From positions 1 through 26,501 of the IMG/VR virus record IMGVR_UViG_3300045747_000334: DNA of 26,501 nucleotides, one strand, 5' to 3'. Positions 21,006 to 26,501 of the stretch are shown in pieces (positions within the stretch are counted from its first letter, which is position 1; every line of letters starts with the position of its first letter). Position numbers and translations under genes: made by a program. Under the pieces are notes generated by a model that was given only the letters and a program-made list of their open reading frames with translations, made no database searches and was not told the DNA's origin. The stretch comes from a virus.

Positions 21006-21955
21006 ACACGACACCAAGCTGGGAGCACCAGTACCTCGGTCTCTGCCAAGACATCCTCGAGTGCGGTGAAGACCGGATCGACCGGACTGGGACTGGCACT
21101 CGCGCGCTGTTCTCGAATCAGCTCGACATCGACGTCTCGCAGGGTTTCCCGCTGCTCACGACGAAGAAGATGCCGTTCAAGATGATCGTCTCGGAACTCC
21201 TGTGGTTCCTCGAAGGCTCCACCGATGAACGCCGGCTGGCTGAGATTCATCACGGCACTCGTGACGAGTCCGTCGCCACGATCTGGACGGCGAATGCTCA
21301 AGCCGCGTACTGGAAGCCGAAGGCTGCGTTCGACGGCGATCTCGGGAACGTGTACGGGAAGCAGTGGCGCTCGTGGGAGAAGGTCACAGTGAAGTCGTAC
21401 GACGACTACCTGAATCACCACGACGGCTCCGGTGCCACGACGTACTTCAACGCGAAGGTCGTTCGTGAGCAGTTCGACCAGATCAAGGAAGCGATTCAGA
21501 AGATCAAGTCGAACCCGACCGATCGCCGGATCCTCGTCTCGGCTTGGAATGTCGGCGACCTGAACAACATGGCTCTCCCGCCGTGCCACATGTTCTTCCA
21601 GTTCTTCGTCTCTCTGAAGGGTGGGATGCGTCGTCTGTCCCTGAAGATGTACCAGCGCTCGGTGGACACGGCTCTTGGCCTCCCGTTCAACATCGCCTCG
21701 TACGCCCTGCTTCTGATGATGGTCGCTCAGGTCACGAACTGCACTCCGCATCGCTTGATCATGGACCTCGGCGACACTCACCTGTACGCCGATCACCTGG
21801 ACATGATCCCGACGCAGCTCGAACGGAAGCCGATGGCCTCGCCGATCGTGCTCCTGAATCCAGACGTCACTGACATCGACGGGTTCAAGATGGATGACTT
21901 CGCCCTCGTGAACTACGAGAGCCATCCAGGTATCCCGTACAAGATGAGCACCTGA
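21002..21955 (+). CDS. thyA: Thymidylate synthase family enzyme
   Basis: 317 residues. Family landmarks are DRTGTG (phosphate-binding Arg28), VYGKQWRSW, RRILVSAWNVGDL, the catalytic Cys195 in ALPPCHMFFQF, YQRSVD (217-222), GLPFNIASYALL (Asn230) and DTHLYADH. Asn230 is the residue that selects dUMP; T4 dCMP hydroxymethylase has Asp there, so this enzyme should use dUMP. It likely makes dTMP; a dUMP hydroxymethylase cannot be excluded from sequence alone. Length exceeds the 264 residues of E. coli ThyA through insertions around residues 97-113 (NAQAAYWKPKAAF) and 131-150 (YDDYLNHHDGSGATTYFN). The start overlaps the Tpt1 stop (ATGA). Confidence 0.93.
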   Translation: MNTTPSWEHQYLGLCQDILECGEDRIDRTGTGTRALFSNQLDIDVSQGFPLLTTKKMPFKMIVSELLWFLEGSTDERRLAEIHHGTRDESVATIWTANAQAAYWKPKAAFDGDLGNVYGKQWRSWEKVTVKSYDDYLNHHDGSGATTYFNAKVVREQFDQIKEAIQKIKSNPTDRRILVSAWNVGDLNNMALPPCHMFFQFFVSLKGGMRRLSLKMYQRSVDTALGLPFNIASYALLLMMVAQVTNCTPHRLIMDLGDTHLYADHLDMIPTQLERKPMASPIVLLNPDVTDIDGFKMDDFALVNYESHPGIPYKMST

Positions 21956-21957
21956 AC

Positions 21958-22275
21958 ATGGGGCACTACCTCGCTGAGATGCAGTGCGATGTCTGCGGAC
22001 AGGTTCGCTGTATCTGTATTCAACAGGTGATCGACGACTCTGACTCGTTCGTCGTTGAGGGATTCGAAGTCCTGACGGTGCGTGAGTTCCGTGAACGGTT
22101 CGCTGGGAGCAATGCCCTGAACATGAAGCTTGCGTTCAAGACGAAGTACAAGACTCGTCTGAACGCCGAGAAGGCAGCTCGGAAGGCCTGCGAGGAGGCA
22201 GTTGAGGCTGCTCGATTCAATCTGACTCTGCTGAAGAAGACCCTGAAGGTTACACGTCCCTGGGAGCTGAAGTGA
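21958..22275 (+). CDS. Hypothetical protein, 105 aa, N-terminal Cys cluster
   Basis: Unrecognised. The N-terminus has CDVCGQVRCIC (CxxC...CxC), a possible zinc-binding knuckle. The rest is a long, basic, Ala/Lys-rich helical region (RLNAEKAARKACEEAVEAARF) that could form a coiled coil. It overlaps the macro-domain gene start (GTGA), so the two are likely co-translated; whether they interact is unknown. Confidence 0.68.
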   Translation: MGHYLAEMQCDVCGQVRCICIQQVIDDSDSFVVEGFEVLTVREFRERFAGSNALNMKLAFKTKYKTRLNAEKAARKACEEAVEAARFNLTLLKKTLKVTRPWELK

Positions 22276-22724
22276 ACGTCATCGAAGGCGACCTGATCGC
22301 TAGCGTACAGAAAGGCCTGATTCTGCAGCAAGTGAACGCTCAGGGTACGATGGGCTCTGGGTTCGCTAAGGCCCTGTACGAACGGTACCCAGAGGTTCGT
22401 GAGCGGTACTGCGACCGGTACCTGATGAACCAGTACCATCGTGGGTACGATTACATGGGCGACATTCAGGTCGTTCAGATCACGCCCGAACTGTTCGTCG
22501 TGAACATGGTAGCTCAGCAGTTCTACGGGAAAGACGGAAAGCGGTACACCTCGTACGATGCCCTCGATACCTGCCTACAGAAGATCGCTGCGAAGAGAAC
22601 TGCTGGAATGCCGATCCATCACCCGCTGATCGGCTGCGGCCTCGGCGGTGCGCACTGGCCCGTCGTTGAACAACTGTTCGAACTTCATCTCCCAGACACG
22701 AATCTCTGGATCCTACCGACCTGA
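22272..22724 (+). CDS. Macro-domain protein (Poa1p/ALC1-like ADP-ribose-binding)
   Basis: 150 residues, a stand-alone macro domain. LQQVNAQGTMGSGFAKALY (18-36) is the ADP-ribose-binding loop (NxxGxMGxGxA), with Asn22 and Gly28-Gly30. IGCGLGGAHWPVVEQLF (120-136) is the second loop, in the form used by the ALC1-like/Poa1p group. Members hydrolyse ADP-ribose-1''-phosphate or remove ADP-ribose from targets. That fits its place between a Tpt1, whose by-product is a cyclic phosphate of ADP-ribose, and an ADP-ribosyltransferase. The start is GTG at 22272, overlapping the previous stop. Enzyme activity is inferred from family, not shown. Confidence 0.85.
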   Translation: MNVIEGDLIASVQKGLILQQVNAQGTMGSGFAKALYERYPEVRERYCDRYLMNQYHRGYDYMGDIQVVQITPELFVVNMVAQQFYGKDGKRYTSYDALDTCLQKIAAKRTAGMPIHHPLIGCGLGGAHWPVVEQLFELHLPDTNLWILPT

Positions 22725-22730
22725 CGATCG

Positions 22731-22756
22731 TAAATAGGCGATCGAACTAAGATCGC
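22731..22756 (+). promoter_or_regulatory. Late promoter box with 6-pair inverted repeat
   Basis: TAAATA (22731-22736), two bases after which GCGATC (22738-22743) pairs with GATCGC (22751-22756) across a 7-base loop, ending 4 bases before the ADP-ribosyltransferase ATG. No clear Shine-Dalgarno is seen. Late transcripts would start near 22742, inside the left arm. Confidence 0.6.
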
Positions 22757-22760
22757 GCTC

Positions 22761-24443
22761 ATGGAACTCCTGTCGACCCTTCAAGAAGCCTCTGGGCATC
22801 CTATCGAAGATCTGAAGAAGATCATGTCGAAGGATCCCCGGACGAAGCCACTGTTCACCAAGGGCCTCGAGCTCACTGACCTTCGGAACCCAGCCGAGTT
22901 CCTGAACTCCGTGAAGTTCTTCCTGTTGAACAACCGGAACGTTCTGCAGTTCGTCGAGGACCGGAACTACACGAAGGACATGAGCTCAGCCACCCTGAAG
23001 AAGCTTCGTGAGCTGAAGGCCTCTGCTCTGACGCAAAAGGACATCGACGCGCTTCAAGAGTTCACCGCTGACCTGTTCCGTGAGTTCAGTTACGTTGAAC
23101 GGAATGGTATCTCCGGCCCGGTCCGAAAGGAACTCGTGGACTGGAAGAACGGCAATGGACGGTACTTCGATCTCTCCCGCTCCGCTCAGAAGGAGCTGAT
23201 GTCCGTGCCCGGCCTCCGTCCGACACGCCCTACTCTTCTGTACCGTGGCCTGTTGTTCAGCTCACACGATCTGAAGGAGCGTAAGCGGTACGACGGACAG
23301 ATGGAAGTCGGCAAGGGCCTGCAGTTCCTGCGCTCCGTGCGCGATGGCTCCCGTGTTCTTGATCTCGAATGGGATCGCGCCTCCTCGTGGTCCACCGACC
23401 GTGATACGGCGCTCGCGTTCGCTAAGTTCGGCTCAGCAAAGAATACATTCGGCGCTACGCTTCAGTGGCTCGAGCGCTCCGGTCGTGGTGACGCGATCGA
23501 CGGTGACCTTGGATTCCTGATCTCCACCCTGGCTCAGCCCGAGGACATTCTGATCGATGTCCTGCGCCTGCAAACCGCTGCGCACCTGAAGCACGGCTCA
23601 GAAGCCGAAATGATTCTGGCTCCCGGTAAGTACACGTGTCGTGTCGCTACGAAGCTTACCAAGAAAGGCGAAGTCGATCCGATCGCTCCAGTCGCCGACG
23701 AGTCCGTGAACAACGTGATCGAAGCTGTTCGTGAGTTCGCCAGAACCTGGAAGATCGATGTTCCACCCGGCATTATCGACGAGAACTGGAGCTCCGTTGA
23801 CGCAGAACGCGCTCTGGATCACGGGAACACCGATTTGTTCCTTTCCCTGTGTTCGCGTACAGTCAAGGAAGAACTATTGCGCTCATATTCCGAGCTGAAG
23901 AGTTTCTACGACGATCATCTGAAAGCAATTCCAACCGAGACGCTACAATCCCTGGTCGCCGACAAGACTGCTGGCCCGATCATCGATTGGATCGTGCAGC
24001 TCCGGAAGCAGATGACTGGACCGAATCAGCACCCCGCTTTCAAAAAGCCAGACAATTCCCGTGGGAGAACCACGAACGATCAGCTCACTCCAGAACAATT
24101 CCGAGAATCCGGGTACACGCTCCTGTCCGATCGTGTGAAGGAGATCGCGCAAGGTGGTAGATTCACCGACGGGATGCTCGGTCTCGTCCTGAACAAGCTC
24201 GGCAAGGGATTCGGTGTGAAGATCGATCGCGACATCAATCGTCGTGGTCGTAAAGAACAGGAAGAAGCTGTCAGTCAGATGCTCGATGGATTCTTCAAAA
24301 TCCTGAAGCAAGAGCGACCAGCTGATCAGACAGAAGCACTGAAGATCCTCCGGAATGCCCTCACAGCTGCTGAACGGAACGCTCGCCTTCTGAACGAACT
24401 TCTGCATCGTCGAGAGCTACTTGATGACGCTCTCGCCCGCTAA
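22761..24443 (+). CDS. Alt-like mono-ADP-ribosyltransferase (R-S-E class)
   Basis: 560 residues. The three catalytic elements of arginine-type ADP-ribosyltransferases are in order: Arg162 in LLYRGL, the STS-type ASSWSTD (207-213), and the ExE motif Glu281-x-Glu283 in SEAEMIL. It would move ADP-ribose from NAD+ to host proteins; T4 Alt targets RNA polymerase and others. The start MELLSTLQEA resembles a capsid-targeting peptide: LQE before Ala matches the T4 gp21 protease consensus (L/I)xE, so it may be packaged in the head, cut and injected. A late promoter supports packaging. Residues about 300-560 match no domain I know, including charged helical parts (RRGRKEQEEAVSQML). Family call is firm; Alt equivalence is inference. 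Confidence 0.85.
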   Translation: MELLSTLQEASGHPIEDLKKIMSKDPRTKPLFTKGLELTDLRNPAEFLNSVKFFLLNNRNVLQFVEDRNYTKDMSSATLKKLRELKASALTQKDIDALQEFTADLFREFSYVERNGISGPVRKELVDWKNGNGRYFDLSRSAQKELMSVPGLRPTRPTLLYRGLLFSSHDLKERKRYDGQMEVGKGLQFLRSVRDGSRVLDLEWDRASSWSTDRDTALAFAKFGSAKNTFGATLQWLERSGRGDAIDGDLGFLISTLAQPEDILIDVLRLQTAAHLKHGSEAEMILAPGKYTCRVATKLTKKGEVDPIAPVADESVNNVIEAVREFARTWKIDVPPGIIDENWSSVDAERALDHGNTDLFLSLCSRTVKEELLRSYSELKSFYDDHLKAIPTETLQSLVADKTAGPIIDWIVQLRKQMTGPNQHPAFKKPDNSRGRTTNDQLTPEQFRESGYTLLSDRVKEIAQGGRFTDGMLGLVLNKLGKGFGVKIDRDINRRGRKEQEEAVSQMLDGFFKILKQERPADQTEALKILRNALTAAERNARLLNELLHRRELLDDALAR

Positions 24444-24446
24444 ATA
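24441..24446 (+). promoter_or_regulatory. Late promoter box (TAAATA)
   Basis: TAAATA overlaps the ADP-ribosyltransferase stop (TAA at 24441-24443) and sits 24 bases before the next ATG. TTTC/GAAA (24449-24452 with 24461-24464) could form a weak 4-pair stem. Confidence 0.5.
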
Positions 24447-24470
24447 CATTTCATCCCGCTGAAAGAACCT

Positions 24471-24650
24471 ATGGGCGACCATGTGAACACCAAGAAGGAT
24501 ACGACGAAGCACCACAAGCGTGGATTCGCCGAATCGCAAGACGTTCGTCTGCAGCGCGCACGACGCGTCTCATTCAAGAAGTACATCGAAGAGCTCGAAG
24601 AAGAACTCCTCGATGAAGAGCTCGACAGCGACGACAAGTCCGAAGAGTAA
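24471..24650 (+). CDS. Small charged protein, 59 aa, acidic C-terminus
   Basis: A short gene from ATG 24471. The N-terminal half is basic (NTKKDTTKHHKRG, RLQRARRVSFKKY) and the last 22 residues are almost all acidic (EELEEELLDEELDSDDKSEE). The bipolar charge and late promoter recall small prohead-core proteins such as T4 gp67, but length and sequence do not prove it. It could also be a packaged internal protein. A hairpin follows the stop. Confidence 0.62.
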   Translation: MGDHVNTKKDTTKHHKRGFAESQDVRLQRARRVSFKKYIEELEEELLDEELDSDDKSEE

Positions 24651-24659
24651 GAGTCCCGC

Positions 24660-24675
24660 GGGTACTGAAGTACCC
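24660..24675 (+). terminator. Hairpin after the small charged gene (weak terminator)
   Basis: GGGTAC-TGAA-GTACCC is a perfect 6-pair stem with a tetraloop, 9 bases after the stop. Only TCT follows, so termination is uncertain. The next late box begins 2 bases downstream. Confidence 0.5.
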
Positions 24676-24677
24676 TC

Positions 24678-24683
24678 TAAATA
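24678..24683 (+). promoter_or_regulatory. Late promoter box (TAAATA)
   Basis: TAAATA 20 bases before the ATG at 24704. AGAA/TTCT (24686-24689 with 24699-24702) can form a weak stem whose loop holds the AAGGGA ribosome-binding site. Confidence 0.5.
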
Positions 24684-24703
24684 CAAGAACGCAAGGGATT
24701 CTA

Positions 24704-25273
24704 ATGCTGATCGTACCACTCGCCGGCGATGCCATCAAGACCGCAGCCGGACTACCGGGCAAGGTGATCGGGTTCACGAACTCGACTGAGAACGGGCCTT
24801 CCGTGATTCTCGAGGACAGCACTCAGGTCCCGTTCGACGAGATTCAGAAGCTGAACGCTGTTCCAGTGAAGTACGTGAAGAACGCGCACGGGTACAAGGT
24901 CCTCGAGACCGATGGATTCGTGAAGCGCGCGTACCAACTCCCACAACCAGGTGACTCCGTCCGTGCGAACAGCAGAATCAATTCAGGTATTTCGGACGAG
25001 GGCTCAAGAGAATACGAGATCGTTCGAGTGAAACTGGCCGTGAAGGATCGCGAATCAGAAGGAATTCTGTTCGACGTATTTCAGCCAGGGACCGAAGAGC
25101 TCATCGAGGAGATCAGCTTGAACTCCATCGAGGACATCGATCACAGCATCTTCAACCGTTCGAAGTTCCTGAAGCTGTACTCCGAGTACTCTTCCAAGGG
25201 TCAGGCAGGGGCTCCGGGGGCTGCAGGGTCCACTGATCTTTCACCTGCTGAAACAGAGGCGGCTGCTGTATGA
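24704..25273 (+). CDS. Hypothetical, possibly virion-associated protein, 189 aa
   Basis: Unrecognised. Late promoter and AAGGGA site before the ATG. The first 60 residues look like a small beta-barrel (GKVIGFTNSTENGPSVILEDSTQVPFDEI). The remainder is acidic, with an Ala/Gly-rich flexible C-terminus (KGQAGAPGAAGST) and no signal peptide or membrane helix. Its place before the fibre gene and under late control suggests a virion or assembly role, by context only. Stop overlaps the next ATG (ATGA). Confidence 0.7.
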   Translation: MLIVPLAGDAIKTAAGLPGKVIGFTNSTENGPSVILEDSTQVPFDEIQKLNAVPVKYVKNAHGYKVLETDGFVKRAYQLPQPGDSVRANSRINSGISDEGSREYEIVRVKLAVKDRESEGILFDVFQPGTEELIEEISLNSIEDIDHSIFNRSKFLKLYSEYSSKGQAGAPGAAGSTDLSPAETEAAAV

Positions 25274-25476
25274 ACCTTCTGAATAATCTCGAGAAAAAGC
25301 CGTTCCAGGCGTATCGGATCGAGCACGGTATCGAAGTAATCCGGATCCAAATCCCACTGAAAGAAGCGCGGAATTTTGAGACTGAGTTCGCTGTAGCTCA
25401 ATCAGCGGGTAAGAACAAGGAATCCCTGATGGCGATCGTCGCGCGACACGGCGGGACTATCCGCAAGGGTAACTGA
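25270..25476 (+). CDS. Hypothetical protein, 68 aa
   Basis: Unrecognised small basic protein with a beta strand pair ([16 protein letters not shown]) and a helix ([25 protein letters not shown]). It is coupled to the upstream gene by ATGA and followed one base later by the fibre gene, so it likely belongs to the same late operon. Confidence 0.65.
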   Translation: MNLLNNLEKKPFQAYRIEHGIEVIRIQIPLKEARNFETEFAVAQSAGKNKESLMAIVARHGGTIRKGN

Positions 25477-25477
25477 T

Positions 25478-26501
25478 ATGGCATACGATACCCAACTGTT
25501 CACCAATAATGCTGTAGCACTCCTTGCCACCGCCCTCGCCCCTGGAGACACAACGCTGCAGGTGATGCCAGGGTATGGACAGCTGTACCCTGCGCCGGCC
25601 CCTGGGCAGTTCTTCCTGGTGACCCTGGAGGACCAGTCCGGCACGGTCCGCGAGATCGTCCGAGTCACTGGCCGCAGTGGTGATGTGCTCACTGGCTTGG
25701 TCCGCGGTCAAGAAGGTACTGTGCCGCGTGCATGGTCCGCATCCCTGGGCAACGACACCCTGGTCGACCATCGAGTTACCGCTGAGACCATGCGTCTGGC
25801 GATGCTCCTCCCAGAGGCTGGAGCTGTAGGACCACAGGGTCCTCAAGGTCCTGCTGGTGCGAATGGTACCGACGGCGTCGATGGAGCTCAGGGTCCTGCT
25901 GGTGCTGACGGTGCTACAGGTCCTCAGGGTATTCAGGGTCCAGCGGGTGCTGATGGTCTCGATGGCGTTGACGGTGCTGTGGGTCCTGCTGGTCCACAAG
26001 GTCCTGCCGGCGTCGATGGTGCGATCGGTCCGATGGGTCCCGCGGGTGCTGATGCGACGATCGCTGTCAAAGAAGAGGGTGTGATCGTTGGCGGGACCAC
26101 GAACACTCTGAACTTCGTTGGTGCATCGGTCACTGTGACTGGTGCTGGTGAGAAGACGATCACGATCGCTGGGAACGCCGCGGGTGGCGTGATCAATGGC
26201 AGTTCGCCGCAGACACCGACGTTGGTCGATCCGGGCTGGACGATCTCGACGAGCAATGCGACGTACAGCAACTATCAGCGCGGGTTCAAGTTCTTCGTCA
26301 CGATCTTCATGCCGGCGAACTGCAAGTCCTGCACGTTCGAAGTGCTCGGGAATATCAGCGGTGATCTTGGCGCAAATACTGAGACGGTCGCGTTCAACCG
26401 AACCGCCCGCGTGGGATACAACTTCATTGGCAGCGTTGACATCGTGCTGAACACCACAACGAAAGAGCTTGACCTGGTCTGGACGAACGGTGAAGCTCTG
26501 C
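25478..26501 (+). CDS. Tail fibre / collagen-repeat protein (3' end outside window)
   Basis: Starts at ATG 25478 and stays open to the last base, so at least 341 residues are seen. Residues 1-115 form an N-terminal domain familiar from phage tail-fibre and minor-tail proteins ([50 protein letters not shown]). Residues about 118-193 are Gly-x-y collagen-like repeats ([13 protein letters not shown] and similar), which should form a trimeric stalk. Then a beta-rich segment begins ([21 protein letters not shown]). Such proteins extend from the virion and may contact the host. The receptor-binding tip, if any, lies beyond the window. Confidence 0.82.
   Translation, partial: MAYDTQLFTNNAVALLATALAPGDTTLQVMPGYGQLYPAPAPGQFFLVTLEDQSGTVREIVRVTGRSGDVLTGLVRGQEGTVPRAWSASLGNDTLVDHRVTAETMRLAMLLPEAGAVGPQGPQGPAGANGTDGVDGAQGPAGADGATGPQGIQGPAGADGLDGVDGAVGPAGPQGPAGVDGAIGPMGPAGADATIAVKEEGVIVGGTTNTLNFVGASVTVTGAGEKTITIAGNAAGGVINGSSPQTPTLVDPGWTISTSNATYSNYQRGFKFFVTIFMPANCKSCTFEVLGNISGDLGANTETVAFNRTARVGYNFIGSVDIVLNTTTKELDLVWTNGEAL

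Noticed and set aside
25829-26056. Repeat or CRISPR-like array
   Set aside because: The repetition comes from Gly-x-y collagen codons in the fibre gene; units are not equal in length and have no spacers.
1-26501. tRNA genes, insertion sequences, attachment sites
   Set aside because: I saw no cloverleaf-like segment, terminal inverted repeats, transposase or integrase; a tRNAscan or repeat search would be decisive.

Overview
The window looks like 26.5 kb of a large, T4-like (tevenvirus-grade) tailed phage that infects a moderately GC-rich bacterium. The main evidence is a two-gene type II topoisomerase laid out like T4 gp39/60 and gp52, an Alt-like ADP-ribosyltransferase, TAAATA late-promoter boxes, GIY-YIG homing endonucleases, phage-style nucleotide metabolism and a collagen-repeat fibre. 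Genes are tightly packed, many with 4-base ATGA or GTGA overlaps. All lie on the plus strand except one homing endonuclease. I see no tRNA, IS element, CRISPR array or integrase, and no gene-free stretch longer than about 140 bases. The organism is an inference; host and species cannot be read from the sequence.

Layout. 1-1.4 kb: the 3' part of a DinG/XPD-type helicase, with a minus-strand GIY-YIG endonuclease whose 3' end overlaps it. 2.0-5.5 kb: an AAA+ ATPase, small zinc-ribbon-like proteins, a UDG-superfamily glycosylase, a guanylate-kinase-like enzyme and a small basic protein ended by a clear terminator. 5.6-8.7 kb: a KdsD/KpsF-type sugar-phosphate isomerase fused in frame to a GIY-YIG endonuclease, then a bifunctional sugar-nucleotidyltransferase/kinase. 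This pairing recalls the enzymes linked to DNA arabinosylation in RB69-like phages. 8.7-13.3 kb: a YqeY-like protein and a run of mostly unknown small genes around one 489-residue unknown. 13.4-17.1 kb: topoisomerase large and small subunits. 17.1-22.7 kb: a GGQ release-factor-like protein, two J-domain co-chaperones flanking a SLOG-type protein, a Tpt1/KptA RNA 2'-phosphotransferase, thymidylate synthase and a macro-domain protein. 22.7-24.7 kb: an Arg-Ser-Glu ADP-ribosyltransferase from a late promoter and a small charged protein. 24.7 kb to the end: probable virion genes ending in a collagen-like fibre gene that runs off the window.

Three themes stand out. First, several genes (17.6-24.4 kb) handle NAD+ or ADP-ribose chemistry: Tpt1, macro domain, ADP-ribosyltransferase and a SLOG fold. 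They may modify the host, repair RNA or counter NAD-based defence. Second, the isomerase plus nucleotidyltransferase/kinase could make an activated pentose for DNA modification. Third, several promoters have a -10 box running directly into the left arm of an inverted repeat whose right arm covers the ribosome-binding site or ends at the start codon. Read-through mRNA would fold and hide the start, while mRNA begun at the local promoter would lack the left arm. This resembles the known control of T4 late genes and I-TevI.
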